DNA of 64,000 nt, taken from NCBI GenBank assembly GCA_963830495.1, contig CAWHMS010000003.1, positions 496,001 through 560,000 on the forward strand. The letters run 5' to 3'. The stretch comes from CAWHMS01 sp963830495. Lineage in GTDB: Bacteria > Actinomycetota > Actinomycetes > Propionibacteriales > Nocardioidaceae. Within the stretch, counting starts at the first letter, position 1. Each line of letters opens with the position of its first letter. Shown one piece after another: positions 34,776-43,234 of the stretch. The notes beneath the pieces were generated by a model that worked only from the letters and a program-made list of their open reading frames with translations, made no database searches and was not told where the DNA came from. The position numbers and the translations under genes are program-made.

Positions 34776-35320
34776 TGCGTCCGGGGCTGTGGGCCGGGTC
34801 CTCGCAACGGCGTCCCGTCGTCGTCGGCTCCGTCGTCGTTGCCGAACAGCAGCTCGGTGATCGTCAGCTGGAGCTGCTCGACGTCGGGTACGTCGCGCAA
34901 CGTGGAGACCCCTAGATCGCTGGACGCCGAGATGATCAGGGTGCCGCAACCGAGCATCCGGTCGATCAGGTGCTTCTCGTAGCGCACGTCGTTGATCCGG
35001 TACAGCGGGATGTCCACGCCGCGCCGGGTGATGATCCCCGAGCGGTTGATGAGCCGGCGGTTGGTCACGGTGTACGACGAGCTCAGCCACAGCGCCAGTG
35101 GCTTGAGCACGAACCACACCAGGATCACGACCGCGAGGCCGATGACCAGCCAGCGCAGGACCGTCTCGCCGGAGCCGTCGGGGATCACCGCCAGCACGAA
35201 GCCGGTGGCTGCACAGGTCGCGATCAGGATGAGCACCGGGAGGATGATCGCCTTCCAGTGCTCCCGGGTGGCGACGATGACATGCTCGCCTTCGCCAAGC
35301 AGCTTCGGTGAGATGCCCAT
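34772..35320 (-). CDS. PH domain-containing (bPH2) membrane protein
   Basis: A 182-residue protein with a short N-terminal segment, two adjacent membrane helices (about residues 22-45 and 55-75) and the bacterial PH domain: YTVTNRRLINRSGIITRRG, VDIPLYRINDVRYEKHLIDR, and GCGTLIISASS. These proteins are thought to be membrane-associated scaffolds. A near-consensus AGAAGGAGGA ribosome-binding site fixes the ATG at 35320; longer in-frame starts would lie inside birA. The cyclase gene overlaps its 3' end, and mycobacteria keep a similar gene at this spot. Confidence 0.88.
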   Translation of the reverse strand: MGISPKLLGEGEHVIVATREHWKAIILPVLILIATCAATGFVLAVIPDGSGETVLRWLVIGLAVVILVWFVLKPLALWLSSSYTVTNRRLINRSGIITRRGVDIPLYRINDVRYEKHLIDRMLGCGTLIISASSDLGVSTLRDVPDVEQLQLTITELLFGNDDGADDDGTPLRGPGPQPRTQ

Positions 35321-35387
35321 GGGTCCTCCTTCTGCCGGTGTACGTCTGCACGCGGGTTCAGGTGCAGGGCAACCGATGCCGATCGTT

Positions 35388-36224
35388 TCACGTCGTGGGC
35401 CGGACGTGCTGCACATCGCCGGCACCGAAGGCGCGATCTCCCCCGGCGGTGCGTACGACCAGTCTGCCGCGCGCGTCGATCGCCGTGGCCACGCCGCGGA
35501 CCTCCAGTCCGGTCGGGAGGTGTACGTCGACCTCGCGCCCGAGCGTCGTACACGCCTGGACGTAGTGCTCGTGCAGCCCCTGCGAAGCGTCGCCGCGCGC
35601 CCGCTGCCACCCGGTGAGCAAGCCACCGAGGCCGCGAAGCACCGCCTTGACCAGCACGGTGCGGTCGGTCGTCCGAGCCCGCTCGAGGCGCAACGAGGTC
35701 GCGGCCGGGGCGGGAAGCTCCGCTGCCGTCGACGTCACATTGAGCCCGATGCCGATCACCGCCGCGGGCTCGCTGACACGTGACTCGACCCGCTCGACCA
35801 GCAGGCCCGCGAGCTTGCGATCGTCGACGACGACGTCGTTGGGCCACTTGAGGCCGACGGGCACGTCGGTCTCACGTCGTACCGCAGCGGCGACCGCGAG
35901 GCCGGCCAACAACGGGAGCCAGGGCCACCGGGACGCCTCGACGCCCCGAGGACGTACGAGCACCGACATCGTGAGCCCGGCTCGCGGTGGCGTCGTCCAG
36001 GATCGCTCGAGTCGCCCTTTCCCGGCGGTCTGGTGCTCGGCCACGAGCACCACACCCGACGGTGCGTCATCGTGCGCCCTCGAGACCAGGTCCGCGTTGG
36101 TGGAGCCCGACTCGTCGACGACATCCAGCTCGGTCCAGGCCGAACCGGGCACCACGAGCGCCTGCCGGAGTGCGTCCGCGTGCAGCGGGGGCCGGTCGAG
36201 GTCGCCGTACGCAGAGACGGGCAC
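35388..36224 (-). CDS. birA: biotin--[acetyl-CoA-carboxylase] ligase
   Basis: A 278-residue class I biotin protein ligase that attaches biotin to the carrier domains of the acyl-CoA and pyruvate carboxylases in this window. Motifs are ESGSTNADLVSRA, the biotin/AMP loop AGKGRLERSW, LKWPNDVVVDDRKLAGLL and VIGIGLNVTST; the C-terminal domain GREVDVHLPTG follows. It has no DNA-binding domain. I choose GTG at 36224 because TAGCGT lies seven bases upstream; GTG 36233 would overlap that element. It is divergent from the acyl-CoA carboxylase beta gene, sharing its promoter. Confidence 0.93.
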   Translation of the reverse strand: MPVSAYGDLDRPPLHADALRQALVVPGSAWTELDVVDESGSTNADLVSRAHDDAPSGVVLVAEHQTAGKGRLERSWTTPPRAGLTMSVLVRPRGVEASRWPWLPLLAGLAVAAAVRRETDVPVGLKWPNDVVVDDRKLAGLLVERVESRVSEPAAVIGIGLNVTSTAAELPAPAATSLRLERARTTDRTVLVKAVLRGLGGLLTGWQRARGDASQGLHEHYVQACTTLGREVDVHLPTGLEVRGVATAIDARGRLVVRTAGGDRAFGAGDVQHVRPTT

Positions 36225-36231
36225 ATCGGCC

Positions 36232-36241
36232 ACGCTACGCT
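36232..36241. promoter_or_regulatory. shared bidirectional -10 element, birA / acyl-CoA carboxylase beta
   Basis: The sequence ACGCTACGCT holds TAGCGT on the minus strand (36232-36237) and TACGCT on the plus strand (36236-36241). They share one TA pair. Each lies seven bases from its GTG (36224 and 36249), so both mRNAs should be leaderless. Confidence 0.55.
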
Positions 36242-36248
36242 GCCGTGC

Positions 36249-37835
36249 GTGAGCGAGATCGACATCCACACCACCACCGGGAAGCTCGCCGACCTCGAGC
36301 GACGACTCGACGAGGCGGTGCACGCAGGCTCGGCCAGAGCCGTGGAGAAGCAGCACGCCAAGGGAAAGCTCACGGCCCGCGAACGCTTGCAGAAGCTGCT
36401 CGACGAGGGCTCCTTCGTGGAGCTGGACGAGCTCGCACGGCACCGTTCGACCAACTTCGGGATGGAGAACAACAGGCCCTACGGCGACGGCGTCGTCACC
36501 GGCTACGGCACCGTCGACGGCCGTCAGGTGTGCGTCTTCGCCCAGGACTTCACCGTCTTCGGCGGCAGCCTCGGGCAGGTCTTCGGCGAGAAGATCGTCA
36601 AGGTCATGGATCTGGCCATGAAGACCGGCTGCCCGGTCGTCGGCATCAACGACTCCGGCGGTGCTCGCATCCAGGAGGGCGTGGTGTCGCTGGGCCTGTA
36701 CGGCGAGATCTTCCGCCGCAACGTGCACGCCTCAGGCGTGATCCCGCAGGTGTCGCTGATCATGGGTCCGTGTGCGGGTGGCGCGGTCTACTCGCCGGCC
36801 GTCACCGACTTCACCGTCATGGTCGACAAGACGTCACACATGTTCATCACCGGACCCGACGTGATCAAGACGGTCACCGGTGAGGACGTGTCGATGGAGG
36901 AGCTGGGCGGTGCACACACCCACAACACGAAGTCGGGCAACGCGCACTACCTCGGCGGTGACGAGGACGACGGGATCGAGTACGTCAAGACGCTGCTCTC
37001 CTTCCTGCCGCAGAACAACCTCGAAGATCCACCGACGTACCCGGAGTCTGAGTACTCCGACGAGGATCTGGCGGTCAACGACGACGACCGGGCGCTCGAC
37101 ACGCTGATCCCCGACTCGCCGAACCAGCCCTACGACATCCACACGGTTGTCGAGGCCGTGCTCGACGACGGTGAGTTCCTCGAGGTCCAGGCGCTGTTCG
37201 CGCCCAACATCGTGGTCGGCTTCGGCCGCGTCGAGGGGCGCTCGGTCGGCGTCGTGGCCAACCAGCCGCTCAACTTCGCCGGGACCCTCGACATCGACGC
37301 CTCCGAGAAGGCGGCGCGGTTCGTCCGTACCTGTGACGCCTTCAACATCCCCGTCCTCACCTTCGTCGACGTACCCGGCTTCCTGCCCGGTGCGGACCAG
37401 GAGTGGAGCGGGATCATCCGCCGCGGCGCCAAGCTCATCTACGCCTACGCCGAGGCCACCGTCCCGCTCATCACGGTGATCACCCGGAAGGCCTACGGCG
37501 GTGCCTACGACGTGATGGGCTCCAAGCATCTCGGCGCCGACATGAATGTCGCCTGGCCGACCGCCCAGATCGCCGTCATGGGCGCTCAGGGGGCGGTCAA
37601 CATCCTGTACCGCGCGGAGCTCGCCGGAGCGGACGACGCCGAAGCCAGGCGGGTCGAGCTCATCACCGACTACGAGGACACCCTCGCCAACCCGTATCTC
37701 GCGGCCGAGCGTGGCTACATCGATGCGGTGATCTCGCCGCACGAGACCCGCGGCGAGATCGTCAGGTCGCTGCGGCTGCTCCGCAACAAGCGAGAGACGC
37801 TGCCACCGAAGAAGCACGGGAACATTCCGCTGTGA
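36249..37835 (+). CDS. acyl-CoA carboxylase beta subunit (propionyl-CoA carboxylase type)
   Basis: A 528-residue carboxyltransferase that moves CO2 from carboxybiotin to propionyl- or acetyl-CoA. Key motifs are KLTARERLQKLLDEGSF, NDSGGARIQEG, LIMGPCAGGAVYSPA with the Gly-Gly oxyanion loop, VPGFLPGADQEWSGIIRRGA, RKAYGGAYDVM and the terminal PPKKHGNIPL typical of AccD5/PccB. GTG 36249 follows a shared promoter. Its stop overlaps the epsilon subunit gene, and the alpha subunit is 7.6 kb away. Substrate preference (propionyl-CoA) is inferred from resemblance to AccD5/PccB. Confidence 0.93.
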   Translation: MSEIDIHTTTGKLADLERRLDEAVHAGSARAVEKQHAKGKLTARERLQKLLDEGSFVELDELARHRSTNFGMENNRPYGDGVVTGYGTVDGRQVCVFAQDFTVFGGSLGQVFGEKIVKVMDLAMKTGCPVVGINDSGGARIQEGVVSLGLYGEIFRRNVHASGVIPQVSLIMGPCAGGAVYSPAVTDFTVMVDKTSHMFITGPDVIKTVTGEDVSMEELGGAHTHNTKSGNAHYLGGDEDDGIEYVKTLLSFLPQNNLEDPPTYPESEYSDEDLAVNDDDRALDTLIPDSPNQPYDIHTVVEAVLDDGEFLEVQALFAPNIVVGFGRVEGRSVGVVANQPLNFAGTLDIDASEKAARFVRTCDAFNIPVLTFVDVPGFLPGADQEWSGIIRRGAKLIYAYAEATVPLITVITRKAYGGAYDVMGSKHLGADMNVAWPTAQIAVMGAQGAVNILYRAELAGADDAEARRVELITDYEDTLANPYLAAERGYIDAVISPHETRGEIVRSLRLLRNKRETLPPKKHGNIPL

Positions 37836-38068
37836 CGGATGCCGAGCAGCCGGCCCAGGACCCCGGTCCGCCCATCCTGAGGGTCGTCCGGGGCATCCCG
37901 ACCGACGACGAGCTTGCAGCGCTCGTGGCGGTCGTCGCGGCGCTCGGCTCGGGAGGCGCGGCGCCCCCCGACGTACGCCGCTCGGAGTGGTCGGCCCCCA
38001 GCCGGCAGGTGCGCCGCGCACACGATCACGGGCTCGGCGCCTGGCGCGCCCACGCTCTGCCGCGGTGA
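37832..38068 (+). CDS. acyl-CoA carboxylase epsilon subunit
   Basis: A 78-residue AccE/PccE-type protein: ILRVVRGIPTDDELAALVAV (about residues 15-34), a short linker, then SEWSAPSRQVRRA with a conserved W and basic tail. In Streptomyces and mycobacteria this subunit stabilises the alpha-beta complex and raises activity. GTG at 37832 overlaps the beta-subunit stop (GTGA), consistent with co-translation. I find no other role. Confidence 0.88.
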   Translation: MTDAEQPAQDPGPPILRVVRGIPTDDELAALVAVVAALGSGGAAPPDVRRSEWSAPSRQVRRAHDHGLGAWRAHALPR

Positions 38069-38071
38069 CGC

Positions 38072-38077
38072 TACCGT
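38072..38077 (+). promoter_or_regulatory. -10 element of the DUF885 gene (leaderless)
   Basis: TACCGT ends six bases before the ATG at 38084, within the 15-bp gap after the epsilon subunit gene. Confidence 0.45.
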
Positions 38078-38083
38078 CGCTCC

Positions 38084-39823
38084 ATGACCGAGATGGCCAG
38101 CCCTGAACGCCGGATCGACGCACGCTGCGACCGGTACGTCGACGACTACGCCGTGCTCGAACCCCTCGCGGCGACGTACTTCGGCATCTCCGGCCACGAC
38201 CACGAGCTTCCGGACCTGAGCCTCGACGGCTTCGCTGCGCGGGAGGAGGTGATCCGCCGAGCGCTGGCCGACGTTCGGGCACTGACCGCCGTGGACGCGC
38301 GAGAGCAGGCTGCGAAGGATGCCTTCGAGGAGCGGCTGACCGTTGAGCTCGACCAGTACGCTGCCCGGGCGCCTCAGTCCAGGATCAGCGTGGTCGAGAG
38401 CCAGCTGCACAGCATCCGTGGCGCGCTCGACCTGATGGACACTTCCACCGAGGAATCGTGGGCGACCATCGCGGCGCGGCTGGCCGCAGTGCCTGCAGCT
38501 CTGGTCGACTACCGAGCGACGCTTGCTTCGATGGCCGCCGACGGGCATGTCTCGGCGCGGCAGCAGATCTCCGAGGTGGTCGCCCAGATTCGTGGCTGGA
38601 CGCGTGCGGTCGGTGGCGAGGCAGATTTCTTCACTGGTCTGGGCGCCGGCGCGGTGGGGCCGGACAGCCTTCGCGCCGAAGTGGCGGGCCGTGCCAGCGC
38701 GGCGAGAGGGGCCTTCGCCGACTTCGCGACATTCCTCGAGCGGGAGCTGCTACCGCACGGGCGGCCCGAGCAGGCGGTCGGCCGTGAACAGTACGCGGTC
38801 GACTCCCGCTACTTCCTGGGCACGACCATCGACCTGGACGAGACGTACGACTGGGGCTGGCATGAGCTCCGACGCATCGAAGACGAGATGCTCGTGGTCG
38901 CGCAGGCGATCGGGTCCCGAGCTGGCGAGACGACCGCTTCGGGCGTCCGAACCGCGGGCGAGGTAGCCACCATTGACGGGGCGGTCGCCGTGCTCGATGC
39001 CGATCCTCGCTACCTGGTCTCGGGCGCAGCCGCCTTCCGGGACTGGATGCAGGAACTCGCCGATCGCACCATCGGCGAGCTGGGCGACGTCCACTTCGAC
39101 ATCCCTGATCCCATCCGCCGGATCCAGTGTCGGCTGGCGCCCACTCACGACGGGGGCATCTACTACACCGGCCCGACCGAGGACTTCAGCCGGCCGGGCC
39201 AGATGTGGTGGGAGGTGCCGGAAGGCATCGACACCTTCTCGACCTGGCGCGAGGTGACCACGGTCTACCACGAGGGCGTCCCCGGCCATCACCTCCAGGT
39301 CGCCCAGACGGCGTACCGCAGCGACCTGCTCAACCGCTGGCAGCGGCTGCTGTGCTGGGTGTCGGGCCACGGCGAGGGTTGGGCCTTGTATGCGGAGCGC
39401 CTGATGGACGACCTCGGATACCTCGATGATCCGGCCGACAAGCTGGGCATGCTGGACGCTCAAGGCTTGCGGGCAGCGCGGGTCATCATCGACATCGGGA
39501 TGCACCTCGAGCTCGAGATCCCGACGGACAACCCCTTCGGCTTCCACCCCGGCGAGACCTGGACACCGGCCCTGGGCCTGGAGTTCATGCGCCAGCACTG
39601 CCGGATGAACGACGCCTTCATCCGCTTCGAGGTCAGCCGATATCTGGGCTGGCCGGGACAGGCGCCGGCGTACAAGGTCGGTGAGCGGATCTGGCTGGCG
39701 GCGCGGGCGGAGGCCCAGGCCCGGCAGGGGTCCGACTTCGACCTCAAGGCGTTCCACCGGGCCGCACTCGACCTCGGCTCGCTGGGCCTGGACCCGATGC
39801 GTGCGGCGCTGGCCCGACTGTGA
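38084..39823 (+). CDS. DUF885 family metallopeptidase-like protein
   Basis: A 579-residue cytoplasmic protein, full length for DUF885. The signature YHEGVPGHHLQVAQ is at residues 395-408, and a later GEGWALYAERLMDD supplies another conserved Glu. The pattern resembles a zinc-peptidase active site of the gluzincin type, and some DUF885 members act on peptides. N-terminal repeats of helices are typical. The gene sits between the epsilon subunit and Maf, separated from the former by its own -10 element, and its stop overlaps maf. The substrate is unknown. Confidence 0.88.
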   Translation: MTEMASPERRIDARCDRYVDDYAVLEPLAATYFGISGHDHELPDLSLDGFAAREEVIRRALADVRALTAVDAREQAAKDAFEERLTVELDQYAARAPQSRISVVESQLHSIRGALDLMDTSTEESWATIAARLAAVPAALVDYRATLASMAADGHVSARQQISEVVAQIRGWTRAVGGEADFFTGLGAGAVGPDSLRAEVAGRASAARGAFADFATFLERELLPHGRPEQAVGREQYAVDSRYFLGTTIDLDETYDWGWHELRRIEDEMLVVAQAIGSRAGETTASGVRTAGEVATIDGAVAVLDADPRYLVSGAAAFRDWMQELADRTIGELGDVHFDIPDPIRRIQCRLAPTHDGGIYYTGPTEDFSRPGQMWWEVPEGIDTFSTWREVTTVYHEGVPGHHLQVAQTAYRSDLLNRWQRLLCWVSGHGEGWALYAERLMDDLGYLDDPADKLGMLDAQGLRAARVIIDIGMHLELEIPTDNPFGFHPGETWTPALGLEFMRQHCRMNDAFIRFEVSRYLGWPGQAPAYKVGERIWLAARAEAQARQGSDFDLKAFHRAALDLGSLGLDPMRAALARL

Positions 39824-40443
39824 GCCCGCGCCGAGCCGCGATGAGGCTGGTGCTCGCATCCGGCTCGCCCGCCCGGCTGGCGACGCTGCGCGCCGCGGGA
39901 GTCGAGCCCGAAGTGGTCGTATCGGGGGTCGACGAGGACGGAGTCACGGCCGACAGTCCGGCGGAGCTGGCCTCGGTCCTCGCAGTCAGCAAGGCGGAGG
40001 CGGTCGCGGCGCTGCCGACCAGCCGGGACGCGCTCGTGCTCGGCTGCGACTCGCTGCTCGACCTCTGCGGCGAGGCACTGGGCAAGCCGGCCGACGGTGG
40101 CGAGGCGACCTCCCGGTGGCGGCGGATGCGCGGTCGGTCCGGGGTACTCGTCACGGGGCACTGCCTGATCGACGTGGCGTCGCGCCGTCAGCAGGTCGAC
40201 GTCGCGCGTACGACGGTGCACTTCGCGGACCTGGACGACGACGAGATCGACGCCTACGTCGACACGGGCGAGCCACTGGCCGTGGCAGGCGCCTTCACGA
40301 TCGACGGTCTCGGCGGCGCCTACGTGGGCGGGATCGAGGGCGACCACCACAACGTCGTGGGCATCTCGCTCCCGCTGGTGCGCCTGATGATGCGCGATCT
40401 CGGCTACTCGTGGCATCGGCTGTGGAATCGCCTTCCCAGCTGA
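39820..40443 (+). CDS. maf: Maf family nucleotide pyrophosphatase
   Basis: A 207-residue Maf/HAM1-fold protein that hydrolyses noncanonical or canonical NTPs to monophosphates. N-terminal MRLVLASGSPARLATLRAAG, the VLGCDSLLDL metal/catalytic region, GKPADGGEATSRWRRMRGRS and VAGAFTIDGLGGAYVGGIEG are diagnostic. GTG at 39820 overlaps the DUF885 stop; an internal ATG at 39841 (MRLVLAS) is also possible. Mycobacteria have maf next to accD5/accE5 as here. Substrate specificity (dTTP/UTP versus m7GTP) cannot be decided. Confidence 0.92.
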   Translation: MSPRRAAMRLVLASGSPARLATLRAAGVEPEVVVSGVDEDGVTADSPAELASVLAVSKAEAVAALPTSRDALVLGCDSLLDLCGEALGKPADGGEATSRWRRMRGRSGVLVTGHCLIDVASRRQQVDVARTTVHFADLDDDEIDAYVDTGEPLAVAGAFTIDGLGGAYVGGIEGDHHNVVGISLPLVRLMMRDLGYSWHRLWNRLPS

Positions 40444-40487
40444 CAGCCGACTCCCCGCCGTGCCGTGGTTCGCGTGGTCCGGCGTTG

Positions 40488-41660
40488 TCACTCCACGGGG
40501 AGGCCGAGGCCGCGGGCGATGAGCATCCGCTGGACCTCCGACGTACCCTCACCGATCTCGAGCACCTTCGCGTCACGGTAGAAGCGCGCCACCGGGTACT
40601 CCTCCATGAAGCCGTAGCCGCCGAACACCTGGGTGGCGATCCGCGTCGCCGTCACGGCTGACTCGGTCGCGTAGAGCTTCGCGACGGCAGCAGCCTGCTT
40701 GAACTCCTGCATCGGCCGCCCGGCGTCCTTCATGGCCGCGGCCCGGTAGGTGAGCAACCGGCTCGCCTGCAGCATCACGTCGAGGTCGGCGATCTGGAAG
40801 GCCACCCCCTGCTTTGCTCCGATCGGCACGTCGAACGTGGTCCGCTCACCGGCGTACTGGACCGACATGTCCAGGCACGCCTGGATGCAGCCGACGGCAA
40901 GGGCCGCGATCGCCACCCTGCCGTCGTCGAGCGTGGCGAGGAACTGTGCGAAGCCGCGCCCGCGCTGACCGAGCAGGTTCGCCTCGGGCACCCGGACGTC
41001 GTCGAAGCTCAGCGGGTGGGTGTCCGATGCATGCCAACCCAGCTTGTCGTAGGCGGGCTCGGCCGTGAATCCGGGAGTGCCCGCCGGCACGATGATCGTG
41101 CTCACCTCTGCCTTGCCGTCGGCCCGGGTGCCGGTGCGCGCTGTCACGGTCACCACCGACGTGATGTCCGAGCCGGAGTTAGTGATGAACTGCTTGGCGC
41201 CGTTGACGATCCACTCGCCGTCGACGAGCTCGGCCCTGGTCTTGGTCGCTCCGGCGTCGGAGCCCGCGCCCGGCTCGGTGAGACCGAAGCCGGCGAGCGT
41301 CCGGCCAGCGACGAGGTCGGGCAGCCAGGTCTGCTTCTGCTCGTCGGTGCCGAAGGTGAGGATGGGGTTGATGCCGAGGCCGACGGCGGCTTCGAGCGTG
41401 ATGCCGAGGGACTGGTCCACGCGACCGATCTCCTCGATGGCGACGCACAGGCTGGTGAAGTCGCCGTCCTCGCCCATGCCACCGAACTCCTCGGGCGCGG
41501 TCAGTCCGAACAGCCCGAACTCGCCCATCTTGTGCACGACGTCGGTCGGGAAGTGGTGGTCACGGTCCCACTGCGCGGCGTGCGGCGCGATCTCGGCCAG
41601 GGCGAACTCGCGCACACTCTTGCGGAAGGTCTCGTGCTCGGACGACAGCTCGTAGGGCAT
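40488..41660 (-). CDS. acyl-CoA dehydrogenase
   Basis: A 390-residue FAD-dependent acyl-CoA dehydrogenase. Motifs are FGLTEPGAGSDAGATKTRA, FITNSGSDI, LGWHASDTHPLSFDDVRVPE, QVFGGYGFMEEYPVARFYRD and the catalytic Glu in EIGEGTSEVQRML. These suit a short- or branched-chain enzyme such as isovaleryl-CoA dehydrogenase. ATG 41660 has GAGGAG upstream; a TTG six bases earlier is unlikely. It is divergent from a MerR regulator, with a perfect LiuR-like palindrome between them, which favours branched-chain amino-acid catabolism. In mycobacteria fadE25 lies near this region. Substrate inferred. Confidence 0.92.
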   Translation of the reverse strand: MPYELSSEHETFRKSVREFALAEIAPHAAQWDRDHHFPTDVVHKMGEFGLFGLTAPEEFGGMGEDGDFTSLCVAIEEIGRVDQSLGITLEAAVGLGINPILTFGTDEQKQTWLPDLVAGRTLAGFGLTEPGAGSDAGATKTRAELVDGEWIVNGAKQFITNSGSDITSVVTVTARTGTRADGKAEVSTIIVPAGTPGFTAEPAYDKLGWHASDTHPLSFDDVRVPEANLLGQRGRGFAQFLATLDDGRVAIAALAVGCIQACLDMSVQYAGERTTFDVPIGAKQGVAFQIADLDVMLQASRLLTYRAAAMKDAGRPMQEFKQAAAVAKLYATESAVTATRIATQVFGGYGFMEEYPVARFYRDAKVLEIGEGTSEVQRMLIARGLGLPVE

Positions 41661-41681
41661 CGGCAACTCCTCGGGTATTAC

Positions 41682-41699
41682 GCTTACGTCAACGTAAGC
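41682..41699. promoter_or_regulatory. LiuR-like operator (18-bp perfect inverted repeat)
   Basis: GCTTACGT-CA-ACGTAAGC is an exact inverted repeat with a 2-bp spacer, between the acyl-CoA dehydrogenase start (41660) and the merR start (41744). Its core TTACGT-ACGTAA resembles the binding motif I recall for LiuR, a MerR-type regulator of leucine degradation. Confidence 0.65.
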
Positions 41700-41743
41700 A
41701 GAATAAGACGCTTCCGTAACGTCAGCGCAAAGGGAGGCGGCCG

Positions 41744-42130
41744 GTGCCGGAGCAGACCTGGTCGATCAGCGAGCTGGCCGAGGAGTTCGACGTGACGCTG
41801 CGCACGATCCGGCACTACGAAGACATCGGCCTGCTGGCGCCGGACCGACGCGGCACCACCCGCGTGTTCGACAGCCGCCAGCGCATCCGGCTCCAGCTGG
41901 TGCTGCGCGGTAGGCGGCTCGGCTTCACGCTGCCCGAGATCGCGATGATCGTGAATATGTACGACGAGCAGCCGGGCGAGGCCGGCCAGCTGCAGTACTT
42001 GCTGGAGCAGATCGACGTACGCCGCGCTGAGCTCGAGCAGCGCCGACGCGACATCGACGAGACGATGCTCGAGCTCGCCCAGGTCGAGGCTCGCTGCCGC
42101 GAGGAGTTGGCGACCCTCGCTGCCACCTGA
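41744..42130 (+). CDS. MerR family transcriptional regulator (LiuR-like)
   Basis: A 128-residue MerR protein: winged-helix SISELAEEFDVTLRTIRHYE at residues 5-24, the second helix RIRLQLVLRGRRLGFTLPEI, then a coiled coil (about residues 83-122, QIDVRRAELEQRRRDIDETM) for dimerisation. It lacks metal-binding cysteines, so it is a metal-independent sensor. Strong AAAGGGAGG precedes GTG 41744. It diverges from an acyl-CoA dehydrogenase with an operator-like palindrome in between, as in LiuR systems that sense branched-chain acyl-CoA. Effector and direction of control are inferred. Confidence 0.88.
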   Translation: MPEQTWSISELAEEFDVTLRTIRHYEDIGLLAPDRRGTTRVFDSRQRIRLQLVLRGRRLGFTLPEIAMIVNMYDEQPGEAGQLQYLLEQIDVRRAELEQRRRDIDETMLELAQVEARCREELATLAAT

Positions 42131-42132
42131 CG

Positions 42133-42206
42133 TTCCCCGCGAATTGCGGGATGATGGCCCGCTTGCAAGGCCTCGAGCGTGCCAGCTTCCCGCGATTCGC
42201 GGGGAA
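42133..42206. repeat. nested inverted repeats between merR and the epimerase gene
   Basis: TTCCCCGCGAATTGCGGG (42133-42150) and CCCGCGATTCGCGGGGAA (42189-42206) are near-exact inverted copies, differing at one base. Each arm is itself a short imperfect palindrome (CCCGC-GAATT-GCGGG). The outer pair spans 38 bases. It follows merR directly and could end its transcript or control the epimerase gene. Confidence 0.6.
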
Positions 42207-42228
42207 TTGGCTGTGGTTGGATCGTCAG

Positions 42229-43188
42229 ATGCGCTATGCCATCACCGGTGCGACCGGTTTCGTCGGCGGAGTCCTCGCCCGGCGGCTGCTGGCCGAGGGG
42301 CACGGTGTCGTCGCCCTGGTCCGCACCCCCGAGCGCGCGGCCGACCTGACCGCCGCGGGCGCCGAGCTGGTCCCGGGCGATCTCGGCGACGCCGAAGCGC
42401 TGGACCAGCTCTGCACCGGCGTCGACGGGCTCTTCCACGTCGCCGGCTGGTACAAGCTCGGCGAGCGGGACGCGTCGGCCGGCACCGCTGTCAACGTCGA
42501 CGGCACGCGAAAAGTTCTGTCCGCCGCCCGGTGCAACAACGTCCCTCGAGTCGTCTACACCAGCACGTTGGCGGTCAACTCCGACACGCACGGTTCCGTG
42601 CCCGACGAGACCTACCGGTATGCCGGGCCTTTCGTCACCAACTACGACCGCACCAAGGCCGAGGGGCACCAGATCGCAGCTGAGTTCGCGGCACAGGGTC
42701 TCGCTGTCGTCATCGTGCAACCGGGGCTGGTCTACGGCCCCGGAGACACCGCGCAGTCCGGTCAGCTGATCGAGCAGGTGGTGCGGGGCGAGCGTCCTCA
42801 GGTCTCGTCCGGAGGCGGGTTGTGCTGGGGGTACGTCGACGACATCGCCACGGGACACCTCCTGGCCATGCAGAAGGGCAGCCCCGGCGAGTCCTACATG
42901 CTCGCTGGGCCGCGCCTCTCCCTCGCCGACGGGCTGCGCCAGCTCGCAGCCATCGCCGGCACCAAGGGGCCGATCGTCGTACCCGCTGCCGCGGTGCGTG
43001 CGACAGCCGGTGTGGTCGGGCTGCTCGGAAGGGTCGTCCCGGTGCCGCCCGGCTTCGCGGCGGAGACACTCCGATCCAGCCTGGCGACGTACTACGGAAG
43101 CCCCGCGAAGGCGCAGCGCGAGCTCGGGTGGCAGGCCCGCCCACTGGGCGATGGCTTCCGGCAGACGATCGAGGCGCTCCGCCGCTGA
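42229..43188 (+). CDS. NAD-dependent epimerase/dehydratase (SDR) family protein
   Basis: A 319-residue extended short-chain dehydrogenase/reductase with MRYAITGATGFVGGVLARRL at the N-terminus (NAD-binding TGxxGxxG), VDGLFHVAGWYKLG, and a tyrosine/lysine catalytic pair in NYDRTKAEGH. The SxT catalytic region is VVYTSTLAVNSD. The C-terminus resembles flavanol/dihydroflavonol-type or ActC-like reductases more than sugar epimerases, but this is weak. ATG 42229 is the first conserved start; a longer in-frame start at 42151 runs into the inverted repeats. Substrate unknown. Confidence 0.85.
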   Translation: MRYAITGATGFVGGVLARRLLAEGHGVVALVRTPERAADLTAAGAELVPGDLGDAEALDQLCTGVDGLFHVAGWYKLGERDASAGTAVNVDGTRKVLSAARCNNVPRVVYTSTLAVNSDTHGSVPDETYRYAGPFVTNYDRTKAEGHQIAAEFAAQGLAVVIVQPGLVYGPGDTAQSGQLIEQVVRGERPQVSSGGGLCWGYVDDIATGHLLAMQKGSPGESYMLAGPRLSLADGLRQLAAIAGTKGPIVVPAAAVRATAGVVGLLGRVVPVPPGFAAETLRSSLATYYGSPAKAQRELGWQARPLGDGFRQTIEALRR

Positions 43189-43234
43189 CGAGTCGAATCG
43201 CCCATGTTGTTGGTTCAAGCGCGGAACGCTCGAG

